The notes under the pieces are model-generated. The model was not told the origin of the DNA. It saw only the letters and a list, made by a program, of their open reading frames with translations, and did not search any database. The position numbers were made by a program, and so were the translations under genes. Positions 27,601-41,200 of a DNA stretch of 64,000 nucleotides are shown here, piece after piece (the first letter of the stretch is position 1; each line of letters opens with the position of its first letter). The stretch comes from Syngnathus acus (lineage: Eukaryota; Chordata; Actinopteri; Syngnathiformes; Syngnathidae): assembly GCF_901709675.1 (NCBI RefSeq), contig NC_051093.1:9684053-9748052 (forward strand), written 5' to 3'.

Positions 27601-30600
27601 CCAAGCAATTGATTGCCGTCTGCAGATATTCCGAGTCTGTAAATCAGTTTCACCTTGCTTATTTTTCTCTCCAGGTGGTTTCCATGGGCCTGTACATGGG
27701 GGAGCAGGCATATTTGCGGAGCAGCTGGAATATTCTGGACGGCTTCCTGGTTTTTGTGTCTTTAATTGACATTGTGGTGTCAATGGCGGGCGGGGCCAAG
27801 ATCCTGGGTGTGCTTCGAGTGCTCCGTCTGCTCAGGACGCTACGTCCTCTCAGGTGCGGTCAAAGCAAGGCGTGGCTGAATATATGATTTCATTATTTTA
27901 TGATTCTTATTGGTCCTTTTCTCATTTGTGAGTTTCTTTTGACACTCTGCAGGGTGATCAGCAGAGCTCCAGGTCTGAAGCTGGTGGTGGAGACCCTCAT
28001 CACCTCTCTCAAACCCATCGGCAACATTGTCCTCATCTGCTGCGCTTTCTTCATCATCTTTGGTATTCTCGGGGTCCAGGTAGGACATGGCAGGAGTAAA
28101 CAATGTGGCACGGCTTTGCATGTACTATATTTCATAATCTATTTGAGTCACGCCGTGTTTAACCCTGCTAATCGGCGCTTGCGTTGCAGGGCTGATACTT
28201 GATTATCTTGTTATCACAGAATTCATTTGCCTCGTCGTCATTTAAAGAAACGGCAAAACATTCTTAGCTGGAGATCAGCTCATTATTTCTCTGAGCATTC
28301 CCAGACTCATTTGTTTGTGATCCACTTTTCCAACAGCTGTTTAAAGGCAAGTTTTTCTACTGCTTGGGGCCTGATGTGAAAAACATCACCAACAAATCCG
28401 ATTGTCTACAAGCCAACTACAAGTGGGTTCACCATAAGTACAACTTTGACAATTTGGGGCAGGTTGGTGCTCTTTTTGTTTATCCTATGAGGAACATTGT
28501 TTAGATTTCAGACTTCACATTGTGTGTTTTTTTTGTTTCCCACCCCCCCCCCAGGCCCTGATGTCCTTGTTTGTGCTGGCCTCTAAGGACGGTTGGGTCA
28601 ACATCATGTATCACGGTCTGGATGCCGTCGCTGTGGACCAGCAGGTAAACACTTTCCAACTGTCAAGTCATCCAAAAGCCAATGTCACTTTGAAATCATC
28701 AAATGACTCTTTTCTTCCCCCCCCTCCCAAACACACTTTGACAAACCTAACGCGAAGCCGGTGACCAACAACAACCCCTGGATGCTGCTCTATTTCATCT
28801 CCTTCCTCCTCATCGTCAGCTTCTTCGTCCTCAACATGTTTGTCGGCGTTGTGGTGGAGAACTTTCACAAGTGCCGCCAGCACCAGGAAGTGGAGGAGGC
28901 CAAGAGGCGTGAGGAGAAACGGCAGCGGCGTATGGAAAAAAAGAGGAGAAGTAAGACCAGGCGGGCCACAACAGGGGCAGGACGGACCTTATTTAATATA
29001 TAGTCGGCTGAAGGTTATTTAGGAATCGTTTATATTTTGGTGAGGCGAGCATGTTTTTGGTGCCCTAGCTTCGTCAGCACGACAAAGCAAAAAAACCAGC
29101 AAATAAATCAATGAGATCTTGGGTGGAGTGCCCAAAAAAAACCTTTTTAGCCCACACTAAATTAAGCATGACGGGACACTTAGCTGTTTTGAAAGTGTCA
29201 AGCGGGTGTAAATTCCAAGCACAATATATGATGGCGCTCAAAATGGATATCCATCATCTTTATTTGATCATTTTAATGACTGGGCTATCTTGTGTTCGGC
29301 CAACAGAAGCCCAAAAGCTTCCCTACTACGCCAGCTACAGCAACGTGCGGCTGATGATCCACACGCTGTGCACAAACCACTACCTGGACCTCATCATCAC
29401 CTTCATCATCTGCATCAACGTCATCACCATGTCCCTTGAGCACTACAATCAACCTCGCGTAAGACAGACATTGGGCCACCTCTGACGCCTTCATTTTGCT
29501 TTTTTTGGGTGCAATTTTACAAGCTTGTTCTTAAGGGGAGGACATTTTGCACCCTTATTTAAAAACAAATGTCTCCAGAAATCTGCAGCCGATACAATGG
29601 TCTTGATTGCACCGCTGAGGGACGTGACGAGCGACACAATACCTGTTCAGTCATTTCTAATGAGACCTTTTTTGCTAGCCAATCAACCAAGGTGACCCGG
29701 GGAAAAAAAATATTTTAACCCCTTATGTGCCAACTAGCCATTAAAATAAGGTTAGAGAGAGAGCGATAATAATGATAATAATAATTCATTTGGGATGACA
29801 TTTTAGTTTCAGGCTGCATAACTATGCTATCTTTGTACTCCAATGGGATGTTTGCATTTTTCCGAATAGATGATCATGCCTCTGGCCCGCCGTTTCCCCT
29901 CCAAACAATTCTGTTTTTTTGGTGTTTCCTGGCGCTTGATGCGGCTGACTCTCCCCCAGCCTGGCTGCGCACAGATGCACACTTGACGCTCACACCTAGC
30001 TCTTGATTGTCTTTTTCCCAGTCTCTAGATCTGGCTCTGAAGTACTGCAATTATTTCTTCACCTCCACTTTTGTGCTGGAATCCATCCTCAAGCTCATCG
30101 CCTTCGGCTTCCGCCGCTTCTTCAAAGACAGGTGCGGTGGGAATTTCTTCATGATTGTGCCACGCTTTATTGTGCCCACGTGCTAGGCTGTAAATCATTC
30201 CTTTGAATAATCATCACAAACTTTGGGCTGAGAACACCATTTATCTTTTCAATGTGTAGCCTGAAAATGAAGAATTATTATATTTTCAAAAGTGCAAAGA
30301 AATTTGTCTCATCAGTTCAATTATTTGTACCTAACAAGAGGGGGGGTGAAATGCCATCGTGTTACTCGGTTGGGCCCAATGTGCACAAATGTCCCGATCA
30401 TTTCAGCACTTTTGCTTCGATTTATCGGACCATTGTACTTCCTGGCAGCAGTCTTGCAAGGTTGGGCGAATAGCGAGAGAATGTGTCACATAATGCGTCA
30501 AATGTGGTTTTTTTACGTGTCACCAACAGACACGAGTGGTCATGGTGCATCGTGTCATTTTGTTTTTGTTTTTTTGTTTTTTTTCTGGCTCCAGTGGCTG

Positions 30601-31578
30601 TCAGGTCACATTAAAAGCAGTCAAGGACTCACAAAATGTGAGACTTCCACTCATTTCTCTCATCCTTGGTTGAGTTAAAAGCTCATTGAGTCCCAATCGG
30701 ACATTATGTTCCTGCATCTGAGAAAAAACAAATAAAACAAAAAAAAGAAACTGCTGCTGTTTCCCAATCCAAAGGCGCTAAAGCAGTAAAAGAGAGCGTT
30801 TCATTTACCACGATAAGATCAAGCGGGAATTGAGCGAGGAGCATTTTATACGATGATATCCAGCAAGTCCTATTTTTCAACACAAAAGGAAACAATAAAA
30901 GCCAGTAGGTTTAGATTGACAATTTACACTGGAGCTTTTTAGAACTATTGTTGTTTGTCAAAGTGCAATTTTGTAAATTGGCCAGACCGCAGCTCACTAT
31001 AAAGTAACACGGACCAACGGGAGTTTACTAAATGTATCATCGATAGAGCAGCTATTGATCCTCTAGCAAAGGATACAAAGTAACAAATTAACTGGAACAC
31101 AAAGACGACAGCAAAAATCCACACCGAGCGGGCCAAGAAGTGACTTGGTGTTCAATTACCACAGGCTGAAAAGTAGTGCTTAGACGCCACCTATAAGAAA
31201 TATTAGCATAAATAATATAATAGAAATAATAATATAATAGAAATATGTAAGGCCCATCTAGCGCTAAACATATATTGTACATGTATCAGGTGGAACCAGC
31301 TGGACCTTGCCATTGTGCTTCTGTCCGTGATGGGCATCATTTTGGAGGAGATTGAGATAAGCGCCGCGCTGCCCATCAACCCCACTATCATCAGGATCAT
31401 GAGAGTGCTGAGAATAGCACGAGGTGCGTACTATGTTTACTTGATCTCACACACTTTGTAGCTGACTGTCCTCATTTCATGTATTTTCCTCCCGCACGTT
31501 GGCACAGTCCTGAAGCTGCTGAAAATGGCCACAGGAATGCGAGCCCTGTTGGATACGGTGGTCCAAGCCCTGCCTCAG

Positions 31579-31628
<50 letters not shown>

Positions 31629-34600
31629 ATCATTCCTGCTGACCATCCAAAAGTAATACAAAGCCTACCAAAAAAAAGAGCATTTGTTTTCAGAGGGTAG
31701 CGTGAGTCGTGAAGGTTCCGACTTCCTCGTCTTTGTTTTTTTATTGACCCGCTCTCATTAACACTGAGCCCTTTGCTCTGTCCCAAGGGAGCACAGCGAG
31801 GTAATTAAAACTCAGGCTAATTAAACACTTCCCCAGGGAAACTCTCACTTTCTCTCAAGTGTGTGTTTGAGGTCAAGAAAAAAGGGTTCAACAGGTGACC
31901 TATGGCCTGATGACATCAGACTTCACTATTCAAATGAAACATTACATAGCAAGCAAAAAGTATCATTTGAAAGAGTACTTTTGTAAAGCTTTTTTTTTCC
32001 CGTTTGTGTGTTCAGGTGGGTAACCTGGGTCTGCTCTTCATGCTACTGTTTTTCATCTACGCCGCCTTAGGAGTAGAGCTTTTCGGAGAACTTGGTGAGT
32101 GACCTTTTCATCAAAATGAAAAATACTGACCACTTGAGTTTTCAACACTTACAGTAAAAATTGCTGCAGATCAAAAATGGCGCCAGTGTTTTTCATGTAA
32201 GCGTTAAACCAAATCCAGCTGGTGCTCATTGAAGCAACATCTTTTCGTCTATCTATCTATCTATCCTTAAACTCTTTTCATTAGTTCTCTCGCAGTTAGC
32301 CAACAGGGAATCAAGCCACTCTCGGGCACTCTGAAACAAGTAATGTCCTTAAATGCCACGTCGCTAGCGAAGATACTCTCCATCTTGTTAAATTGCTGCA
32401 GTGCTGGAGAAACGTGTCTTTTTCTTGAGGTCATGCTTGAGTCTATTTTGGGGATTCAAGCTCAAGGACAAACCAGGCAACAGGTTGTGTTGCTATTAAT
32501 CCAAAAAAGGACGTCGAGGTAGCTTAGCAGCTGATTTTCCTTTTTTTTTTTGCAATGTCGTGCCGCAGCTCTCAAAATGATGTGTATTTTCCTCTGCTCT
32601 TCTCATCCTCAGTTTGCAATCAAGACTACCCGTGCGAGGGCATGAGCCGTCACGCTACCTTTGAGAACTTTGGCATGGCCTTCCTGACTTTGTTCCAAGT
32701 CTCTACGGGCGACAACTGGAATGGCATCATGAAGGTGCGTTCCGTTTTCTGCACGCTCACTTCCTCAATAGCGGATGGACTGGCGCACTTCCAAAATAAC
32801 GTCTGAAAGGATTCAACTCAAAATGTTCACCCAAGCAAACGGCCAAGACGCCCCCGAGAGGGACAAAAGACAAACTATCCGTTGTCTTAACCGTGACTTC
32901 CGATGGAGGAGAAATGTGCTGGCTCAGCAAACGGCTACACAAATTTCCGCTCTGATGTGTAGGGAAGTGACTGCGGCTCACTGCGTACGCACACCAAACA
33001 CTAATTACCCTTGAATGCACGCGTACCTCCTCCAGCTATCCTCGCTCCCACCTAGGCGACACGGGGGAGGAGAAGGAATTATGTTAAATAGTTTCAGAGT
33101 GACTTGCCTCCACTGCAACATGCTAACTAGCATTAGCATCAACATTGACAAGAAAGTAAACCAATGTAGCTTGTTGACGTCTACTGATCTCCATCTCCAA
33201 TGCGACATGCTAACTAGCATGAGCATCAACATTGACAAGAAAGTAAACAAATGTAGCTTGTTGATGTCCACTGATCTCCAGCTCCACTGCAACATGCTAA
33301 CTAGCATGAGCATCAACATTGACCATAAAGTAAATAAATGAAGCTTGTTGATGTCCACTGATCTCCATCCATCCATCCATCCCTCCATCCTCTGTCTCCA
33401 GGACACATTGCGGGAGTGCCCACCAGATCACGGCACTGACGTGGACTACGCCTGCAATCCCAGCCTTCAGTTTATCTCGCCCATGTACTTTGTCTCCTTC
33501 GTGCTCACCGCCCAGTTCGTGCTCATCAATGTGGTGGTGGCCGTGCTGATGAAGCACCTGGACGACTCCAACAAGGAGGCCCAAGAGGAGGCGGAGATGG
33601 ATGCAGAAATTGAGCTGGAGCTGGCCCAGGGCACCCTCTGTTGCATGGGCGCCCCCGGTTGCGGGGGCGGAGGGGTGGAGAAAGGAGGAGTCGGCGCCGG
33701 CGCCGGATCGGCCCCCGGTACCGAAGGAGGAGCGGGAGGGAGGATGCGGACGGCGCCCGGCGCGCACGCCATGCCGTACAACGCCTCTGACTCCAACCGG
33801 CCCTTGTACTCACCAGCGCATGAAGTGAGTGTCCTTCTCGGTGTGCACGAGTGTGTGTGTGTGTGTGTGTGTGTGTTTGCCTTTCACAATGTCACCAGGC
33901 AAAACAAAACCAACAATTAATCAGAATCTTTCAGTTGCTCCAATTAGTATTTAAAAGTCGGGTTTTGGGTCAGTCGTCCTTTCAAAGGTTACAGTGAGAT
34001 CATTTTCACGTGACATGACTGATTACAATCTGCAAAGAGACCTGATCATTTTATCTACCAGTACAACAACCATAAAAGTTCTTATGACTCGTTTTTTTTC
34101 AAAAGTCCTGATGTGATAGACAAAAAAAGCAATAATATTTACAACCCGAATAAAATGACGGCACCGCTGCTTGTGTATTCTCAGAGTACCTACCTCCTCA
34201 ATAGGGAGAAAACAAAATGATGAATTATGATGATTTGATTGATGCTGCCCCCAAAACAAAACTCCTTGCCTTTTTTCATCAAATTGACAGCCATGCTTTG
34301 TGGTTGTCCTCTCTTTTTACAATTCCAGTTTTTATCTTGTATCTTAAAATGTAATTTTATTGAAGCTTTCAGGGCTCGTCGTAGACATCTGCGGGCTGGG
34401 GATCTTGATTCATAGACACATTTCGACATTTACACGTGGCCGACCGAATATAGCTCGGTCCGGCATCATCTTCCGAGGGCTCATTGGAGACCGACTGGGT
34501 TGTCAAAGGTCACGCCGGTCAGACGTGCATCACAATTAGTCGCTTAGGGAAGCTCGAAATAAGCTTTCGGCATTACCGTGAGAAGATGCTGGAATGTGCA

Positions 34601-37600
34601 GCGGTTACAATCACTTGGCTTGCATGCCCCCGTCTCATTTTCTCCGCGTAGTCTGGCGCATTTCATTCATTTCGTCAGCCGCTAATGATACCAACACGCG
34701 TTAAGATGACTCATCGGCTGCCTTTCACCTTCGCTTCTCAGCCACACACACACACACACACACATGGAGCCATTTTTAGCTCGGCGTTGGCTGATAGAGG
34801 AACATATTGCCGAGCGGGGAGAAGGCGCTAGCGCTCTCTCTCAAGTGATTTGCACTAAGGGATCTGTAATTTATTCAGTCCCAGGGTTTAGTGTGTGTTT
34901 GTATATGACTGGCTGTGTGTTTAGTCAAGCAAGACTCAAATGAACAAGTGGGCACGTTGAACAGCGCTGGCTGGCTGGCTGACTGGCTGGCTGGCTGCAA
35001 AATTCACCAAATCATGAAAAACAAATGCAAAGTGGCTGAGAATCTGCTTCCATTCATTTGGACTCCATGATGGGAGATGAGATTAGAGAAGCTACAGTAG
35101 AACTTCAAGCATGCTGAGCAACCTATACTTATAAACTATTTGGCGTTTGTAGCAGAATCCATCAACTTATTAATTAGTCAAACATTTGCAGATGCCAATC
35201 GATTATTTTTTATAGACTTAAGCAAAATGTATTTGTGAGATAACAAACCTGTAATCCTGTCAATCTAGCTGCTTTATAAGATCAAGTTGATTGATTTGAT
35301 CAGATTGCTGACTTTGCCAGGCAATCTTCTCCCCCAGTAAACTTTTGGCTGCAATGCAACACTATTGATAGATAGCAGGTAAAGGACACTTTTACACACG
35401 CACGCACACACACACACATGGTCAGTGAGAAAAAGTAAAGGGAATAGGAGAGGAGAGATAATAGCTCAACCAGTGACAGTCAGATAGAGCTTGTAATTAA
35501 TTTCATCTCTCTCTCTCACCCTCTCTCGCTCCCTCTGTCTTTCTATGTCTCTCTTTCTCTCTCGGTCTGTCTCAACTCCCAGCAGACGGGCTCTATTGTT
35601 GTCCAGTAATGGAGTTATTAATAGAGGGCAGCACATACTAGGCCACCTCAGTCAATCAAACATTATCTTTCCATCTAGCCACCTCCACACAACCGACTGG
35701 ACTCTCTCGCAAATGTCGAAAAGCGCCATGTGGGTGAGAGGATGTGCAAGAGGGGCAAAAGGCGGCGCATAATTTCATTTATTAATGTTGCTGGGATTGC
35801 ATAATTAGTAGTAGGAGGCAGTCAGAAAAATAAAGTTATCGGGGCAGAACGTGAGGAGAATAAAGTCCATATAATACCAGCGTAACATTTTTAAATACAA
35901 GTCATTTTTTCATAATAATAACAACTGGTTGAACTAGAAGGAAAAGCAGACTGACTAAGTTTGAAATGCTTTTTACCAAATGCCCAGGGCCCGAACATTT
36001 GGTTGAATCTGTCGCGTGAAGGTATTACAGAAACTAAATGAGGCGATATATCAGATGTAATTGCAACGTTCTCCGAAGCTCCCAACTTGGAGAAGAAAAA
36101 GATGTTAACTGGCTAATGAGGGTTTGAAGTGCTCCTCTCCTGCTGTGGAATTCCTTTGATCCAAAGGGGTCAAATGATCCGGATCAGGCATTTGTTGTGG
36201 ATGACGTGTGCATTTAAAAAAAAAAATGGATGCTTCATACCAGTAACTTTGTTTCTTGACATGCATAAAGGCATTTTTCCTGGACCCTGACAGCTGTCTT
36301 TGCATTTCCCTGCGTGTCCTTTGTCCTCGCATGTCGGCATGTGCACACCTTTGTGCCTGCGTGCAATTTTGGTCTGCTGGCCCGCGTCCCGTGTGTGTGC
36401 GTGCGTGCGTGTGTGTGTATCCCCGTGTGTGTACGCATGTGTGTGTGTATTTGTGCGCGTGTGTGTGTGTTCCAGGAGAGCCAGTGGTTGGACAGCGTAT
36501 CTCTTCTGATCAAGGATACATTAGAAGGGGAGATGCTGATGATCGACAATCTCTCTGGTTCTGTCTTCCACCATTACTCGTCCCCTCTACCCATCTGTAA
36601 AGACTGCAGGGGCCACCCACAAGAGGTACCGCCCTCATGCGACCTTAACAAACGCACGTGCAAATCTTTTCTGGCACGTTTGAAGCCGGTCTTTATGATA
36701 TTTTTGACGATATCTGGTTTCGCTTTCATGTGGAGTGAATTTTTTAAATGCATAGACGGCTTACTGCTGCTTTATTCACCACGCAACCCCTCGCTAATCA
36801 AGTCGAAGACATGAAGCAGTTTTATGAGGCATTTTGGTGGCTCTTGTAAATCCCGGAACCCCTGCTAGCAATTGCCTATATTTTTGCCTTTGTGAGGCAG
36901 ATTACTATTTGCCTCAACTTGTACTTTTGAGTTACGCTTTTATGAAATGGGCAAAACTAAATATGTAACAGCCAAATATGACATGTTAGCCTGACTACAT
37001 AGAATTAGAGCCCAAGGCATCTGAAACCATTTGGTGAGGGATTGCGCAATCTGATTTGAGGCACAGCTACTGGAAGAGTAACTATGCAAAGTAAACAGGT
37101 ACATTTCCTAATGATATCATTGACAAGATTGGAAACAAAACAAAAGAGAATAGAAAACAGACCCAAGAAATAAAAGCTCATTTCATCATTATTTTTCACG
37201 CTTTGTGATGCAGGTGAGGCTCACGCTCCCCTAATGTACGCCTTACACAAACATGATATTTGAGATTTTATTTGTGGTCAATTGGTGAAAATGGCCACAC
37301 ACACACACACACACATATCATTTGAGCATAGTGTGTTACAATCTTTGGGCTTCATTGATCTGATAGGTGAATGGAAAGTGTTTGCAGGCTTAAGAAGCAT
37401 GTCCATGTGAATTATTGAATGCATTTTGCGGTTTCCACACAAGCAGATGTCGATGAATGAGGCCCCACAGCATGTAAGCTCCCCTAACATGCATGCGTGC
37501 AACTCTCTCCTACTACTTGTGGGGTTATTTTGTCGACAGCGGGTTGCATATGGCAGATAAACTTCCCGACATGTTGTCCTGTGCCAGTGTTGTCCATCAC

Positions 37601-38192
37601 TGTGACAAAGTGCAGCGGGCCAGCTCAGAAGAAGCAATAACTGGCCTTCACCACCTCCTCACGTCACGTCACGTCACGTGTCAGTGCTGTTTTCTACCTG
37701 TCTGCAGATGCTGTCAAGCCATCAATCTGTCTCCATATTTCTGCTTCCTTTTGGTCCATCTATTTCTGCTGTATTAACCTTTGTCGGTGTGTCTGTGTGT
37801 GAGAAGGTGGGTGGGTGATCCTCAGACAGCGTCCGTCGTCGAGTTATGTGCACCTTTTTGTTTCTGTGTTTGGGACACAACAAAGCTGCATTGGGGCACA
37901 ATTTCCATCGTAAAGACGACATGGGATCATCCCCAGGGTGAGGCTGACTCCATTTCAGTCTGCCGGGAGCTGTTGAATGGTGCAGCAAAGGTGTTTTCTG
38001 TCATTCATTGCTTACGAGTGTCCACACAAGCGACAACAATCTTCTGGTGTTTATGGAAGAGCCTTGTGACAAGCCCCATTCGTTTCGAAAGCTGCTTGTA
38101 AAAGGTTTATTAAGCTGAACAAATGCTACGGTATATACAATATATATATATATAGATATAGATATATATGTAGATATATATATAGTATATAC

Positions 38193-38264
<72 letters not shown>

Positions 38265-41200
38265 CTGCGTTGTTATCGGAAGTAGCATTGTTTTGACAAA
38301 AATGAATGCTATTGCTTAACCTTAATTGATGATGTGTGACTTGCAGCGGTGGGAAACGTCTTGTGTCGGGACAGCTGTAGTAGAGTAATAAGATTTTCGA
38401 TTGAGTTCTGCTAAGAAAAGAAAATTGTCAACAGCTGCTGAGGCGCATCCAAGCTCGCTCGCTCGCTCGCTGCTGCTGCTGCTGCTGTAACTAATGCGCG
38501 TGTTGCAAATACATTTTAATACTCAAAGTGGAGTCGAAAGCAGTTGAGGTTAATTGCGCAATGGTGAACTTCTCCCTACCTCCCTCCCTCCCTGTGTGGG
38601 ACACCGATAACTGAGATGACTTCTTCACTCCAGATCAGGATGGCGGAGATCGAGCAGGCTTCGCTGAAATCAGAGCAACTCTCCGACAAGTCGTCTTCTC
38701 CCGCCCTCCCCGATGACCTCAGCCTGGACGAGCACGCCGCCTACCAGCTGCTTGTGCGAGACACCAAGGTTGGTGGTGAGATAAGTGAGGTGAGATCAAG
38801 CCTGGAAAACACTGCCATCCTTCTTTAATGACGTATAAATAATGCAAAGCAAAGATCCGGCGCTCATCTTGTATCTTCTGTATCATTACGGAAGCTACAA
38901 ATCTCTTGTAATAGAGGCTGGCTATTTCATGGCCGCTTATGAGCTTCCGTAAATACTTGCGTTTAATTGCACTTTGCATATTTAACGTGGACAAGGGTCA
39001 AAACAGCAAACGTGGCCTTTAGGTACATTGAAAACATGATATTGGTGTCATTCCTCCAAGCATTCATTTGTATTTGCCGCATCTGTCCTACTTCCCCACG
39101 AGGCTAAGCGCTAATATCACACAGGAGCCTACTGGTTGCTTTCTGTATTCATTCCGGAAGGCAATAACAGATGACCATTAGAAGGCTTTTAATGGCTGTG
39201 CTGTGCTCTGCTCTCTTGTGAACTGTAAACCTTGCCTCCTAGAATATGTGTCTTTATTTGTCTCGCTCGGAGAACGATCTCGGCCTTGAGGGCGTAGTCG
39301 CGCTAAGCAACGCGAGTCTTTCCACTTGACACTTTACTCTGGTACACGCAAAACGAGTGGAACCTTATTTGATATATGCACGGACACGTACGGGCACACG
39401 TGTGCGTCCCTCCGACATACTTGACATTTGAGTGATTAGCTTTGGAGAAGTTGTTGGCCTTGGGCAATGATTCTCAAAGTGAGGTACAAGAGCCAATCAT
39501 TGTGTGTGGCGGCTCCCTCCAGTGGTTAACACAAGAAACACACCCCAAGTACAGTTCAGTTGTATTTTACTTTACTCATTATTATTTACAAAATAGTTTT
39601 TAGGTAACAACATATTTTTGTGTGCAATACATGTAATTCAATGATTAAGTTGAAGTACCCCCCCCCCCCCCCAAACTGTGGATGCTCTTGAGGCACATCA
39701 ACTTGTGAATGATAACAGCCAACGTGCACATAGAAAAAGACAAGATTTAGTGTTGTGTAATGAAGTGTTGACACAAATGTGGCAAAGTCTTTGGGTGCAG
39801 GCCAGCGTGGAACAGGAGAGGGAGGGGGAATCTCAGCCAAGCCCAGCATGTTTGCAATGGCTTAGCCAGTAGGTACATACGCCTTAAACAGCTGCCCACC
39901 ATCTTAACAGCGAATAAATCTCTCCGACCCGTTGCCGTCTCTCTTGCTGCACCCTGTTCCTCGTTTTGGAGTTCTCTTATGTGCCATCCCATTTATATCT
40001 CCATGCCTTATCATCCATCCTTTCTACTCCTTAATTGGGCAATACTACTTGTTCCCGGATAGCGAGATAAGCTCTGCAATCAGCTCTCTCACCTCACAGC
40101 TCATGAAAGAAAGTGCACAAGTGAGGGAAAAGACACTTTTTTGTTGGTTTTCCCAGTGTCAGCACTGGCTTTGGTTTGGCCCCCTGGAAATGGCGTCAAT
40201 CGGTTCATTGCAGTATTTGATTGACAATAGCGTTTTCAACCTGGACAAAAATGAATATACCTTTGGAAAAAGGGATCGAAATGGAAAGTAAAAGCATAAC
40301 AGCTGCGTCTCGTGGAGTAGCATTGGCTTCTAGCATGAGCCATTTTTCTTGTGCATAAAATGGCTGTAAACAAAGCAGAATTCAATCCGCAGTGCAACTC
40401 GCAAAGTTAACACCTGACATTTATTGTAAGAACTAAGTCATGTTTTAATAATCGTCGTCCTATTTGAGAGGAGCTGATATGAAAAGCGTGCAAGACTAAA
40501 AGCGTAATTAAAAATCCTCAATCTAGCAGCTTAGTTTTCAGCTCTGATTTTTTTTCCCCCCCCTGAACTTTAATAATCATTTTGTGGATAATGCACCCTC
40601 GGGCTAATTTGAAACACATTTTTAAAAATGAACGAATGAACGTATCGGAAAAGACTCTCCTCAGCTCCAGGTCGTCTGCTCCCTCCCAGGGAAAGCGCGG
40701 CAGCGGATCATCCAGCTCTGAAGAGGCGACAGGAGGAGGAGGTCAGAAGGGCCACCAGACGGTTGTCCAGAGCCAGGTCCAAGGTCTAGGCCATTTCCCC
40801 AGGACGCTCTGCAAAGTCGAGATGGAGACCAATTACTTCAGCCCGAGTGAGTCAATATGCATAAAAAGGCAGCTAGTGGAAATGTGGTCTTTACACATTA
40901 GTAGAGTAACCCAGGTACATAACAAAATGATTTCGTCAAGGTCGCTAAAAAGGAACCATAAATACAGAATAAAAGCATGAAGCAAACAGCTCAGATGTAG
41001 ATTGCATCGAAATGGACATCATTTCCTTCTCAAGGTGACCTTTCCGGCGTCAGCAGCAAGGAAAGAAAGACGGAGGGAAAAGAAGAAGCTCGCAGCGTCT
41101 CTCCGCTGCTCCCCTCGCCTGCTGACTTCTTCCACTCGACAGGAGCAGCCATCCCGGCACCTCCCCGCAGCAGGAGCCTGAGGTTGTCCAGAGGCCTTAG

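Noticed and set aside
33005-33406. 133-codon minus-strand frame with repeated [10 protein letters not shown] text
   Set aside because: It is the translation of the 87-bp minisatellite, whose period is a multiple of three.
12741-36625. Assignment to cacna1h or cacna1g
   Set aside because: cacna1h is excluded by the missing nickel-binding His in IS3-S4 and by Cav3.3-type loops. cacna1g has [15 protein letters not shown] and PCEGLGRHATFRNFG in the matching places, whereas this gene has [15 protein letters not shown] and [15 protein letters not shown]. The synteny argument for cacna1g is kept as a finding.
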